Positions 36,775 to 46,528 of a stretch of 64,000 bases of DNA are shown one piece after another. Each line of letters begins with the position of its first letter. Within the stretch, counting starts at the first letter, position 1. A model generated the notes under the pieces. The model was given only the letters and a program-made list of their open reading frames with translations, was not told the DNA's origin and ran no database searches. A program made the translations under genes and the position numbers. This DNA is from Lachnoanaerobaculum sanguinis (GTDB taxonomy: Bacteria > Bacillota > Clostridia > Lachnospirales > Lachnospiraceae): the NCBI RefSeq assembly GCF_033242365.1, contig NZ_BTHK01000010.1, positions 1 to 64,000 of the forward strand, read 5' to 3'.

Positions 36775-37482
36775 ATGGCGGATACAAATATTTTAGTAGT
36801 AGATGATGAAAAGGAGATTGCTGACCTTGTTGAAATTTATCTGGTCAGTGACGGATATAAAGTTTTTAAAGCAAACAGTGCGGAAGACGGATTGAAGATA
36901 ATAGAGAACGAAGATATACATCTTGCAATACTTGACATAATGATGCCCGGTATGGACGGACTGGAGATGTGTAAGAGGATAAGAGAAACACATAATTTCC
37001 CTATAATACTTCTAAGTGCAAAGAGTGCGGATCTTGATAAGATACTTGGACTTGGAACAGGTGCTGATGACTATGTTACAAAGCCTTTTAATACTTTAGA
37101 GCTGACGGCAAGAGTTAAATCACAGCTTCGCAGATATACTCAGCTTAATCCGAACAGTACAGTTTTGGAAAAGGACGATCCTAATGAGATAAGACTTAAG
37201 GGAATGTCTATAAACAAAGATAATCATAAGGTAGTCATAGAGGGAAAAGAAGTTAAACTTACACCTATAGAGTTCGATATCTTATATTTGCTTGCAAGTA
37301 ATGCCGGAAGAGTATTCTCAACAGATGAAATCTTTGAAAAAGTATGGAATGAAAAGGTATATGAGGCCAATAACACAGTAATGGTTCATATAAGAAGACT
37401 TCGCGGAAAAATGAATGAAGATGAAAGAGAAAACAAGATTATAACTACTGTATGGGGTGTTGGATATAAAATTGAGAGATGA
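36775..37482 (+). CDS. OmpR/VanR-type response regulator
   Basis: A 235-residue DNA-binding response regulator. The receiver domain has acidic residues in VVDDEKE near residue 10, phosphoacceptor D54 in LAILDIMMPGMDG and the conserved Lys in VTKPF. The C-terminal winged-helix domain covers about residues 135-233 (LTPIEFDILYLLASNAGRVFS). It resembles VanR-group regulators, but no vancomycin resistance genes are present. AAAAGGAG supports the ATG. It starts 12 bases after the LCP gene and overlaps the kinase gene. Confidence 0.95.
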   Translation: MADTNILVVDDEKEIADLVEIYLVSDGYKVFKANSAEDGLKIIENEDIHLAILDIMMPGMDGLEMCKRIRETHNFPIILLSAKSADLDKILGLGTGADDYVTKPFNTLELTARVKSQLRRYTQLNPNSTVLEKDDPNEIRLKGMSINKDNHKVVIEGKEVKLTPIEFDILYLLASNAGRVFSTDEIFEKVWNEKVYEANNTVMVHIRRLRGKMNEDERENKIITTVWGVGYKIER

Positions 37483-38605
37483 TTTGGAAAAGAAATTTCA
37501 GACTAAAGTAATAATTAACATACTATTCAGTCTGGTGATTTCTATTTTGGTAGAAACTCTTTTGCTCAGCAATATTTCGATGTTCTCAGGATTGCATATA
37601 ATAAATCGTGAAAATGATACTCTTTTGATAAGGGGTAACGGAAGCGACCTGGTTGTTATTCTGATTTTACTTGTATTCGGCATAGGAGTATTTGCACTTT
37701 CGTTTTGGATTTTGCAAAGAAAGTCATTTGAGTATATAGATGACATACTTCTGGCAATAAAGAAGATTTCGGCCGGAGATTTGAATACAAATATTGATGT
37801 AAAAGGCGATAACGAGTTTTCAGAGATAGCCGCAAGCATTAATAAGATGGCTGAGGAGATCAGAGTTTTGATGGAGAGTGAGAGACATAATGAAAAGTCA
37901 AAAAATGAGATGATTACAAATATTGCTCACGATCTTAGAACTCCGTTGACATCAATACTCGGATATCTTGATTTGATAAATAAAAGAGATTTGTCTGAGG
38001 AGACCAAAAAAGAGTATTTGAAAATAGTTTATGAAAAGTCAAAGAAGCTGCAGGATCTTATTGAGAGTCTTTTCAGCTTCACAAAGACAAATTCATCAAA
38101 ACTTGTATTGAAAATAGATAAAATAGATATTATAAAGCTTTTATGTCAGCTTATGGAGGAGTTTTACCCTAATTTTGAAAATAAAGGTATTACTTGCAGT
38201 GTAAATACAAATGAGGATTCATGTGTAATAGACGGAGACGGTACTTTATTGGCAAGATTGTTTGATAATCTTATTAATAATGCCATCAAATACGGTGCTG
38301 ACGGAAAAAGAATAGATATAAAAATTTCTGTTGAAAAGAAAATAGTAAAGATTGCGGTAATCAACTATGGTAAAGTTATTCCGGCAAACGAGTTACCTCT
38401 TATTTTCGGCAAATTCTACAGAGTGGATCAGGCCAGAAATTCTAATACGGGAGGAACCGGACTTGGACTTGCCATAGCAAAAAATATCACAGAGCTTCAC
38501 CATGGAATTATTGATGTAAGCAGTGATTTGAGCGGAACAATATTCAGCGTAACATTACCAAAGGAGTTAGATGTTGAAAGGGAAAATTTTAAGAGGACTG
38601 AATAA
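37472..38605 (+). CDS. Sensor histidine kinase with short extracellular loop
   Basis: A 377-residue membrane kinase, partner of the regulator it overlaps. Two transmembrane helices (about residues 13-33 and 59-80) enclose only about 25 extracellular residues. Then come a HAMP domain, the phosphoacceptor H153 in NIAHDLRTPLTS, and the ATPase domain with GTGLGLAIAKNI. The short loop is like intramembrane-sensing kinases that respond through an ABC transporter; here that is inference from context. The start is uncertain: TTG 37472 gives MRDDLEKKF like homologues, while GTG 37457 and TTG 37460 are in frame. It overlaps the next gene by 35 bases. Confidence 0.92.
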   Translation: MRDDLEKKFQTKVIINILFSLVISILVETLLLSNISMFSGLHIINRENDTLLIRGNGSDLVVILILLVFGIGVFALSFWILQRKSFEYIDDILLAIKKISAGDLNTNIDVKGDNEFSEIAASINKMAEEIRVLMESERHNEKSKNEMITNIAHDLRTPLTSILGYLDLINKRDLSEETKKEYLKIVYEKSKKLQDLIESLFSFTKTNSSKLVLKIDKIDIIKLLCQLMEEFYPNFENKGITCSVNTNEDSCVIDGDGTLLARLFDNLINNAIKYGADGKRIDIKISVEKKIVKIAVINYGKVIPANELPLIFGKFYRVDQARNSNTGGTGLGLAIAKNITELHHGIIDVSSDLSGTIFSVTLPKELDVERENFKRTE

Positions 38606-41012
38606 AATACTTTTATTATCATTGGTATTATTTTTACTGTCTGCAGTACAATTTCCTATAAACACATTATCTGCAACTGAACAAAATAAGGAAATAACTA
38701 TAGATATAAGCTACGGTTACGGGAATATAGCAAAGGGAGGGAGATACCTCCCTATTCATGTATATTATAAAAATTTCACAAATGATAATTTTACCGGAAA
38801 AGTATCTATTGAATTTAATGAGGCGGATAATAAAAAATATGCTTATGAGTACAATGTAAATCTTGAGCAAAAGAAGAGTTATTTGGCTGATTATTACATA
38901 AGAATCAGCAATGAAGTGAATAAAATTGTAGTTGTACTGAAAGATGAAAATAAAAAAACAATAATAGAAAAAGAAGTATCTTTGAATATGGAAGCCAACC
39001 GTTCAAAAATAATGGTTGGCTTACTTAGTGACAGTCAAAATAAGCTGGATTACTTTGACGATGTGGCAATAAATTTCGGCCTTTTAAATTTGAATACGGT
39101 AAATTTGGCTGCAGGATCATTTCCGAAGTCAAGTTCAGGGCTTGAACAGCTGGATATGATTATAATAAGTAACTTTAGAATAAGAGATTTGTCAACGGAA
39201 CAGTCCAGAGCATTGATGAATTGGGTAAAACAGGGAGGAGTCCTTGTAATGGGTACAGGTCAAAGAGCTGATGATACGATTGGAAGATATGCTCCTGAGC
39301 TTTTGGAGGACATATATGATTCTCCGCAGATGAAAACTTTGAACTTTACATTTAACAATGAAAGTAAAAGTATCGACCTCTACACTACATCAATAAATAT
39401 GCATGGAGGAAATGTCCTTCTCTCAGACGGAGATTTTCCTCTTATAACTTCTGTAAATAAACAAAAAGGATTGATAGCGGTTGCAGGTTTTGACTTTTGT
39501 GATTTAAATGTTTTTGCGGCAGAAAATACTCAGTTTGCAAGATATATTATTTCGACCGTTCTGGGAGATGAGAGGATAGAGACTTTTTCAAAGCAAAGTG
39601 AAGTTTCAGATGATACATTCCAAAATATTGAGCCTATATTAAATTCGTCGGAAACCAATAAGTTGCCGCCTATGACTGTCTATACCTTGATATTTATTGC
39701 TTATGTACTTTTAATAGGACCTATTTCTTTTATATATTTAAAAGACTATGGACTTGCAATATATTACAGGAAGATAGTAGTGCTTATGTCCTTATTATTA
39801 CTTGCGGTAATTATTATATATAACGGAAGAACAAGGTTTACCACAACATTCTACAACTACGTTACGGTTTATGAAGCCGGAGATCTGGATGTATCGGAAT
39901 CCACATATGTAAATCTTAGAAACCCTTATAATAAGCCTTACAATGTGGTTATAGATTCAAATTACTCTGTTATACCGGTAATAAGAGACAGGTCGGATGT
40001 GGACGACAGAAGAGTTTTAAATAAGTCTACATCTGTAAATATTGATAATGAGGAGTACACAAAAAATATTTCTCTAAATCATGTAGGTGCATTTGCTTCA
40101 AATATCTGGAAGCTGGATAAAACAATAGAGAATTTGAACAATGAGGGATTTACAGGTGAAATAAATTTCTTTGACGGAAGTTTAAGTGTTGAAATTACAA
40201 ATAATTATGATTATAAGGTAAAAAATGCCACCCTTATTCTGTATGGAAAAATTGCGCTGCTTGGAGATTTTGATAAGGGAGAGACAAAGCAGATAGATAA
40301 TTGTCAGTTTATAAATATACCTTTGACAGACTTTGATATTACTTCAAGAATTATTACAGGAATGGTTGGAGAAACTACGATAAATCAAAACGGCAGTGTG
40401 AACGGTATGGACACCGAGAAATATATGCAGCTTTTAAATGTCTCAAATTTCCTTTCATTTTATCTTGGAGAAAATTCCAACGGATATACTGCAGATGCAA
40501 GAATTATCGCATTTTCGGATACGGCGCTCTCAAATCCTATATTTTTTAATAATACCATGGAGGGTAGCGGACTGACATTACTTACATCTGTTATACCTGT
40601 AAATTCTATTGAAGACGGAAAAATTTACAGACAGTCGCTTTTAAAGATGCCTATAGTGCTTAGCGGAGATTATTCTTACATAAACAATGCACTAAAGAGC
40701 AATGAAGCTACGGTACTTGAGTATTTCTTGGGCGAAAATATAAATATCGCACAAGTAAAATTTGAGCAGATATCAGATATATTTTCAGATACAAGATACA
40801 GTGACAGTGTGAAGGTCTTTAAGGGAAATATTGCTTTGTATAACTTTAAAACCGGAAACTTTGATTATATTTCAAAGAACAATTTCTCTATATTGGAGTT
40901 ATTGACATATCTGTCGGATACAAATACTATCAGAGTAAGATATTCAAATATAGAAAACGGGAATTTGGAAACCGCTTTGCCGATGGTAAGTGTTTTAGGT
41001 GTGGAAAAATAG
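38571..41012 (+). CDS. Large exported membrane protein, possible GldG-like ABC partner
   Basis: I do not recognise a named family. The 813-residue protein has a signal-like N-terminus (hydrophobic 13-30), a beta-rich domain to about residue 140, an alpha/beta domain from about 146 to 250 (KIMVGLLSD to MNWVKQGGVLVMGTG) resembling the GATase-like fold of ABC_transp_aux/GldG proteins, two transmembrane helices at about 371-391 and 402-420, and a second large beta-rich region to the end. AAGGAG five bases before ATG 38571 supports the start. It abuts the ABC ATPase gene, so it is probably an accessory part of that transporter. Confidence 0.82.
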   Translation: MLKGKILRGLNKILLLSLVLFLLSAVQFPINTLSATEQNKEITIDISYGYGNIAKGGRYLPIHVYYKNFTNDNFTGKVSIEFNEADNKKYAYEYNVNLEQKKSYLADYYIRISNEVNKIVVVLKDENKKTIIEKEVSLNMEANRSKIMVGLLSDSQNKLDYFDDVAINFGLLNLNTVNLAAGSFPKSSSGLEQLDMIIISNFRIRDLSTEQSRALMNWVKQGGVLVMGTGQRADDTIGRYAPELLEDIYDSPQMKTLNFTFNNESKSIDLYTTSINMHGGNVLLSDGDFPLITSVNKQKGLIAVAGFDFCDLNVFAAENTQFARYIISTVLGDERIETFSKQSEVSDDTFQNIEPILNSSETNKLPPMTVYTLIFIAYVLLIGPISFIYLKDYGLAIYYRKIVVLMSLLLLAVIIIYNGRTRFTTTFYNYVTVYEAGDLDVSESTYVNLRNPYNKPYNVVIDSNYSVIPVIRDRSDVDDRRVLNKSTSVNIDNEEYTKNISLNHVGAFASNIWKLDKTIENLNNEGFTGEINFFDGSLSVEITNNYDYKVKNATLILYGKIALLGDFDKGETKQIDNCQFINIPLTDFDITSRIITGMVGETTINQNGSVNGMDTEKYMQLLNVSNFLSFYLGENSNGYTADARIIAFSDTALSNPIFFNNTMEGSGLTLLTSVIPVNSIEDGKIYRQSLLKMPIVLSGDYSYINNALKSNEATVLEYFLGENINIAQVKFEQISDIFSDTRYSDSVKVFKGNIALYNFKTGNFDYISKNNFSILELLTYLSDTNTIRVRYSNIENGNLETALPMVSVLGVEK

Positions 41013-41963
41013 ATGTTAGAAATAAAAAATATAAGTAAATCATATGGAAGACATCCGGCATTATCAAATCTTTGCCTAAGAATACCGGATGGAGCACTTT
41101 ACGGACTTGTCGGTCCAAACGGTGCAGGTAAGACAACCGCTATAAAGATTATTTCGGGAATTATATATCCTGATAAAGGGAGTATATTTTTTGATGATAT
41201 AAATCTATGTGACGATCGGAAAAATTCAAAGGAAACGGTAGGTTACGTTCCGGATGTGCTTGGAATTTATGATGATATGACGGTATTTGAATATATGATG
41301 TTTTTTGCTTCTACATACGGTTTGACCGGGTATCTTGCAAGAAAGAAGTCGGAAATTCTTTTGGAGCAGGTCGGTATGACTGATAAGAGAGAGTTTTATT
41401 TGAACGAGCTTTCAAGAGGAATGCAACAAAAACTTTGTGTAGCAAGAGCATTAATACATGATCCAGCACTTATCATTATGGATGAGCCTGCAAGCGGACT
41501 TGATCCGAGAGCCAGATACGAGCTTAAGGAACTTTTACAGGAGTTAAACGCCGCAGGTAAAATGGTGATTTTAAGCTCACATATTTTATCGGAGATTTCA
41601 GAAATCTGTACGGACATAGGAATTATAGAAGGCGGAAAGATGATAATATCCGGAAGTGTTGAAGAAATAATGGCAAAAGTTGAGGGGGCAAACCCTATAA
41701 AAATAAAGGTATTAAATAATGAAAATTTAGCACTTGAAATATTAAAAAATAATAAAAATGTCAGATTTTTATCTGTAGATAACAGCTATTTTATGGTATA
41801 CTTTGAGGGTAAAAAGATAGATGAAGCCGGATTATTGTCGGAACTTATAAGAAACAATGTTTTAGTAAGTGAATTTATAAGAGAACCGGGAAGTCTGGAA
41901 TCATATTTTATTAAGGTTACAAACCATTCAAATGAAAGCGTGATTTTTAGCAATGAATATTAA
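41013..41963 (+). CDS. ABC transporter ATP-binding protein
   Basis: A 316-residue NatA/GldA-type ATPase. Walker A GPNGAGKT is at residues 34-41, the ABC signature LSRGMQQ at 133-139 and Walker B IIMDEP with D157 and E158, followed by SGLDPRARYELK and the His switch in LSSHILSE. About 90 residues follow the nucleotide-binding domain. It begins at the base after the previous stop and overlaps the permease gene by 11 bases. Substrate unknown; context suggests the cell envelope. Confidence 0.94.
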   Translation: MLEIKNISKSYGRHPALSNLCLRIPDGALYGLVGPNGAGKTTAIKIISGIIYPDKGSIFFDDINLCDDRKNSKETVGYVPDVLGIYDDMTVFEYMMFFASTYGLTGYLARKKSEILLEQVGMTDKREFYLNELSRGMQQKLCVARALIHDPALIIMDEPASGLDPRARYELKELLQELNAAGKMVILSSHILSEISEICTDIGIIEGGKMIISGSVEEIMAKVEGANPIKIKVLNNENLALEILKNNKNVRFLSVDNSYFMVYFEGKKIDEAGLLSELIRNNVLVSEFIREPGSLESYFIKVTNHSNESVIFSNEY

Positions 41964-42828
41964 TCCGATTTATGAAAGGGAACACAGAGTAAGTACAAGA
42001 AGTATGAAACTCTCAATTGCTATTCTTGTATTTAACTTTATTGTGGCGGCAGTTACTCTGATAGAGATGAATGATGTTGTAGACTTTGCAAGGAAAACGT
42101 CATTTATAGACTATACTTCTTTTTTACAAATATTCAGAATAGTTATATTTGTTCCTGCGCTTTTACTTATATTTGTGGCACCAAGTTTTATATCAGGTGC
42201 AATAAGTGATGAGAGACAAAGAGGAACACTTGAAATATTACTGACTACAAAGATGACCGCAGAAAATATAGTCTTCGGTAAGTTTTTGAGTTTATTTTCC
42301 TCGATTATGCTTATACTGATATCACAATTACCAATTATGGCAATTTTATTTTTATATGGCGGAATAACTGTTCCCGATATTATAAAACTTGTTATAAACT
42401 TTGTTGTGTTTGTAGTACTTATTATTTCAATGGGGATATTTTGCTCAAGCATATCTATGAGGACAAGTGTTGCAACAGCTCTCCTGTATTCGGGAGTTTT
42501 AGGGCTGTTTATAGGAACATTGATATTATATTTTTTATCTGCAAATTCATTTGTAACGGATGAAAGCGGATTTTTCGGAATTGTTTTTATCAGATTCAGT
42601 AAGTTTGTTTTGTTGTTTAATCCTTTAGTCAGCATAGATTTTTTGTTATCGAAGATTATGGGAGAAGACAGTTCGGATATATTGGTAAGCCTTTTTTGGT
42701 ATAATAATTGGTTTTACATAAATATGTTTTTGGATTCGGTATTGTCAATTGTATTTTTGGCATTGTCTGTATTAAAAATTAAACCGCATGGTAAGACTTG
42801 GAGGAAGCATGGCAACAGTAATTTATAA
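41953..42828 (+). CDS. ABC-2 type transporter permease
   Basis: A 291-residue protein with about six hydrophobic segments (near residues 18-37, 58-80, 108-130, 143-165, 172-195 and 255-277) and the ABC-2 signature region GAISDERQRGTLEILLTTKM at about residue 75. It is the membrane partner of the ATPase encoded just upstream. The gene overlaps both neighbours, and its 3' end contains the ribosome binding site of the zinc-ribbon gene. Confidence 0.9.
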   Translation: MNINPIYEREHRVSTRSMKLSIAILVFNFIVAAVTLIEMNDVVDFARKTSFIDYTSFLQIFRIVIFVPALLLIFVAPSFISGAISDERQRGTLEILLTTKMTAENIVFGKFLSLFSSIMLILISQLPIMAILFLYGGITVPDIIKLVINFVVFVVLIISMGIFCSSISMRTSVATALLYSGVLGLFIGTLILYFLSANSFVTDESGFFGIVFIRFSKFVLLFNPLVSIDFLLSKIMGEDSSDILVSLFWYNNWFYINMFLDSVLSIVFLALSVLKIKPHGKTWRKHGNSNL

Positions 42829-44083
42829 ATGTAAAAATTGTGGCGGTCCGGTAAAGTATTCTGCAACACTTGGGAAGTTTAATTGTGAATATTGTAATAC
42901 GGTTTATACGGAGGAAGAGGTAAAAAACTTAAGCCTTTTGTCTCAAGATGAAGATGTGGTGGAAGACGGAGACAATGGTGAGTATCTTGAATATCACTGT
43001 CCAAGTTGCGGCGCAAATATTGTAACGGATGAGACTACCGTAGCAACCACATGCTATTATTGTAAAAATCCTATAGTGATGTTCGGAAAACTTGAGAAAT
43101 CACAGATGCCTACAAAAGTTATACCTTTTAAGGTGGACAGAACAAGAGCTCTTGAATCTTTTGAAAACTGGATGAAGACAAAGAAATTTGTGCCGAAGAG
43201 TTTTTTCAATGACAAGAAAGAAATCGAAGAAATAAACGGAGTATATTTCCCATACTGGCTGTATGACACAAATGTACTTGTAGATCTTGACAGAGAGGGA
43301 AGCAGGACATATTCAAGAACTGAAGGAAATTACAGAGTGACTTATGAAAAGCATTTCAGGATTATCAGAAAAGGAGATGTGGATATTAAAAATCTCCCGA
43401 AGCTTGCTCTTGCCAAGTCAAACAAAGTTCTTGTAGAGTCTGTATATCCTTTTGATTTTAACGGTGCGATAGATTTTGATTCTTCATATTTAAGCGGATT
43501 TGTAGCGGAAAAAAAGGATATAGAAAAAGAAGCCCTTATGTCATCGATAGAAGATGATGTATATAGATACTCTACAAAGGTTGTAAGAGATTCTATGACG
43601 GGAGAAAGTGTAAATGTGGTAAATAATGATTTCACCATAGGTCAGGGAAGCTTTAAATATGCCATGTTGCCGGTTTGGGCAATATCATATAATGATAAAG
43701 ACAGTAATAAGCACTTTTTCTTCAGTGTAAACGGACAGACCGGAAAGGTAGTGGGTAAATTACCTCTGGATATGGGAAAACTTTATCTGTCCGGACTTAT
43801 GTATGTTTTACCGATATTTGCAATAATCATGGCAATACTTTATTTTACAAATAATTTACAGAGCAATATTTTTTGGTTTACCTTGGTGGGAAGTATAGTG
43901 GGATATTTTCTCTATATATCCAAAGTTGCGGCTGACTACAATATGACTTCCGCAAGTGTAAAAAACCGTGGTATAAACCAGATAGATTTCAATAATAATT
44001 ATTCTGAAAAGATTGAGTATTGTAAGGATATAGACCTGGGTACAAGAATAATCGGAAGGTCGAGAATAGAAAGCAGAAAATAA
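42809..44083 (+). CDS. Membrane-anchored double zinc-ribbon protein
   Basis: A 424-residue protein with two N-terminal zinc ribbons (C8, C11, C26, C29 and C64, C67, C82, C85), a middle domain of about 220 residues with no recognised family (VIPFKVDRTRALESFENWM onward, including an FPYWLYDTNV segment), and two transmembrane helices near residues 325-350 and 355-375. It resembles proteins annotated as TFIIB-type zinc ribbon-containing in Clostridia; no role in transcription is implied. I choose ATG 42809, after GGAGG, rather than the in-frame ATG at 42788. It is the last gene of the apparent LCP/two-component/ABC operon. Confidence 0.88.
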   Translation: MATVIYKCKNCGGPVKYSATLGKFNCEYCNTVYTEEEVKNLSLLSQDEDVVEDGDNGEYLEYHCPSCGANIVTDETTVATTCYYCKNPIVMFGKLEKSQMPTKVIPFKVDRTRALESFENWMKTKKFVPKSFFNDKKEIEEINGVYFPYWLYDTNVLVDLDREGSRTYSRTEGNYRVTYEKHFRIIRKGDVDIKNLPKLALAKSNKVLVESVYPFDFNGAIDFDSSYLSGFVAEKKDIEKEALMSSIEDDVYRYSTKVVRDSMTGESVNVVNNDFTIGQGSFKYAMLPVWAISYNDKDSNKHFFFSVNGQTGKVVGKLPLDMGKLYLSGLMYVLPIFAIIMAILYFTNNLQSNIFWFTLVGSIVGYFLYISKVAADYNMTSASVKNRGINQIDFNNNYSEKIEYCKDIDLGTRIIGRSRIESRK

Positions 44084-44142
44084 ACTTTATTATTTTTAAT
44101 ATATATGTTATAGTTTAGACAATCTAGAAATAGGAGTTTAGA

Positions 44143-45642
44143 ATGGAATTCATAAAGTATAAAAGTACCAGAGGCAAAGAGACCGGAGTAAATGCGTCAG
44201 AAGCTATTCTTAAAGGATTGGCGGATGACGGCGGACTGTTTATGCCTGAAAAATTTCCGAAGTTCGATTTTTCTTTGGAAGATTTAAAGGGGAAAAGATA
44301 TCAGGAAGTTGCCTATGAGGTAATGAAGCTTCTTTTGAGTGATTATACAAAAGAAGAATTGACGGATTGTATAGAAAAAGCATACGATGAAAAGTTTGAT
44401 ACTGAAGAGATTGCACCGCTTGTAAAGGCGGGAGGGGCGTATTTTCTGGAACTTTTCCACGGTGATACTATAGCATTTAAGGATATGGCTCTTTCAATAT
44501 TGCCTCATCTGCTCACAACAGCCGCCAAGAAAAACGGTATAAAGAATAAAATAGTTATTCTTACAGCTACAAGCGGTGATACCGGTAAGGCTGCAATGTC
44601 GGGATTTTGTGATGTTGAGGGTACAGGCATTATAGTATTCTATCCTAAGGACGGTGTCAGCAATGTACAGAGATTGCAAATGGTGACACAAAAGGGTAAC
44701 AATACGGATGTAGTAGCAATACACGGAAATTTTGACGATGCACAAAGCGGAGTAAAAAAGATATTTTCCGATAAAGAGTTTGCAAAAAAACTTTCAGAAA
44801 ACGGAATACAGCTTTCCAGTGCAAACTCCATAAATATAGGACGTCTGGTACCACAGATAGCTTACTATGTATATGCTTACGTTAAGCTGCTGGAAAGTGG
44901 CGATATAGCTGCAGGCGAAAAGATAAATGTATGTGTTCCTACAGGAAACTTCGGAAATATACTTGCGGCATATATTGGAAAACAGATGGGATTACCTGTG
45001 GATAAACTCATATGTGCTTCAAATGAAAATAAAGTTTTATTTGATTTCTTTGAGAATGGGGTTTATGATAGAAATCGTAAGTTTGTTTTAACATCTTCAC
45101 CGTCTATGGACATACTTATTTCAAGCAATCTTGAAAGATTGATTTATTTAAGCTGTGGAAGTGACGGAGAGTATGTTTCAAAGCTTATGAAAGATTTATC
45201 ATCAGGCGGTAAATATGAAGTTACCGAAGCTATGAAGGATTTTATGAAAGACTTCATCGCCGGATTTGCTGATGAAGGGAAAAATTTTGAAGGTATAAAA
45301 TCTCTGTATGACAGTACAGGTTATATTATAGATACACATACCGGAGTGGCATTCTCAGTATATGAGGATTATAAAAATGCCACAAAGGATATGACAAAGA
45401 CGGTCATAGCATCCACAGCAAGTCCATATAAGTTTGCTGACAGTGTACTTGAAGCAATCTTTGGACAAAAGCAGGATATGGGAGATTTTGAAGTCATTGA
45501 CAAATTGCATGAGATTGGAGCACCTGAAATTCCGAAGGCAATATTGGAGATAAAAGATGCAAAGATTCGACATACAAGAGAATGTGACAGTGCAGATATG
45601 CAAAAAGAAGTAGAAGATATTCTATTCAACAACAGGAGGTAG
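44143..45642 (+). CDS. thrC: Threonine synthase
   Basis: PLP enzyme making threonine from O-phosphohomoserine. The cofactor lysine is K113 in HGDTIAFKDMAL, with the phosphate-binding ATSGDTGKAAMSGF and the N-terminal YKSTRGKE typical of the longer E. coli/yeast-type form. Length 499 aa. AGGAG precedes ATG 44143. Another enzyme of the aspartate family, asd, lies 10 kb downstream but not in the same operon. fba follows after two bases, an unusual pairing. Confidence 0.95.
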   Translation: MEFIKYKSTRGKETGVNASEAILKGLADDGGLFMPEKFPKFDFSLEDLKGKRYQEVAYEVMKLLLSDYTKEELTDCIEKAYDEKFDTEEIAPLVKAGGAYFLELFHGDTIAFKDMALSILPHLLTTAAKKNGIKNKIVILTATSGDTGKAAMSGFCDVEGTGIIVFYPKDGVSNVQRLQMVTQKGNNTDVVAIHGNFDDAQSGVKKIFSDKEFAKKLSENGIQLSSANSINIGRLVPQIAYYVYAYVKLLESGDIAAGEKINVCVPTGNFGNILAAYIGKQMGLPVDKLICASNENKVLFDFFENGVYDRNRKFVLTSSPSMDILISSNLERLIYLSCGSDGEYVSKLMKDLSSGGKYEVTEAMKDFMKDFIAGFADEGKNFEGIKSLYDSTGYIIDTHTGVAFSVYEDYKNATKDMTKTVIASTASPYKFADSVLEAIFGQKQDMGDFEVIDKLHEIGAPEIPKAILEIKDAKIRHTRECDSADMQKEVEDILFNNRR

Positions 45643-45644
45643 AT

Positions 45645-46508
45645 ATGTTAGTATCAGCAAAAGAAATGCTTGATAAGGCAAAAGCCGGACATTATGCGGT
45701 AGGACATTTTAATATCAACAACTTAGAGTGGACAAAGTCTATTTTGTCGGTAGCTCAGGAGATGAATTCACCTGTAATCCTTGGAGTTTCAGAGGGTGCG
45801 GGAAAGTATATGACAGGCTATAAGACAGTAGCTGCAATGGTAAAGGCAATGATAGAGGAGATGGGAATTACAGTTCCTGTAGCACTTCACCTTGACCACG
45901 GTTCATATGAGGGATGTAAGAAGTGTATTGAAGCAGGATTTTCTTCAATAATGTTTGACGGTTCTCATTTCTCAATCGAAGAGAATATTGAAAAGACAAA
46001 GGAGCTTGTAGCTTTGGCACATGCAAACGGAATGTCACTTGAGGCCGAGGTAGGATCAATCGGTGGCGAGGAAGACGGTGTTGTAGGTGCAGGTGAGTTT
46101 GCAGATCCTAATGAGTGCAAGATGATTGCAGATCTCGGAGTAGATTTCCTTGCAGCAGGTATCGGAAATATTCACGGTAAGTATCCTGCAAACTGGCCGG
46201 GTCTTAACTTTGACGTTTTGGCAAAGGTACAGGAGAAAACAGGAAACCTTCCATTGGTTCTTCACGGCGGTACAGGTATTCCTGCAGAGATGATTCAAAA
46301 GGCAATTAACCTTGGTGTATCAAAAATCAATGTTAATACAGAATGTCAGCTTTCATTTGCAGATGCTACAAGAAAGTATATTGAAGCAGGTAAGGACCTT
46401 GAAGGTAAGGGATTTGACCCGAGAAAGCTTTTAGCTCCGGGTGCCGAGGCTATCAAGGCAACTGTAAGAGAGAAGATAGAGCTTTTCGGTTCAGCAAATA
46501 AGGCTTGA
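45645..46508 (+). CDS. fba: Class II fructose-1,6-bisphosphate aldolase
   Basis: Zinc-dependent aldolase of glycolysis and gluconeogenesis. Visible motifs are ALHLDHGS with D84 and H85, LEAEVGSIGGEEDG, the zinc His in GNIHGKYPANWPG and the phosphate-binding VLHGGTGIP. Full length at 287 aa. GGAGG at the end of thrC supports ATG 45645. Codons such as CTT, GGT and GTA are used more consistently than in neighbours, in line with high expression. fbp begins at the right edge of the window but separately. Confidence 0.96.
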   Translation: MLVSAKEMLDKAKAGHYAVGHFNINNLEWTKSILSVAQEMNSPVILGVSEGAGKYMTGYKTVAAMVKAMIEEMGITVPVALHLDHGSYEGCKKCIEAGFSSIMFDGSHFSIEENIEKTKELVALAHANGMSLEAEVGSIGGEEDGVVGAGEFADPNECKMIADLGVDFLAAGIGNIHGKYPANWPGLNFDVLAKVQEKTGNLPLVLHGGTGIPAEMIQKAINLGVSKINVNTECQLSFADATRKYIEAGKDLEGKGFDPRKLLAPGAEAIKATVREKIELFGSANKA

Positions 46509-46528
46509 TTTATTAAGATAAAATTTTA

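Noticed and set aside
36775..38605. VanR/VanS as a vancomycin resistance system
   Set aside because: No vanH, vanA/B ligase, vanX or vanY genes are present; the similarity only reflects a broad regulator family.
42111..42635. Minus-strand open frame of 174 codons opposite the ABC permease
   Set aside because: Shadow of a membrane-protein gene; no independent signals.
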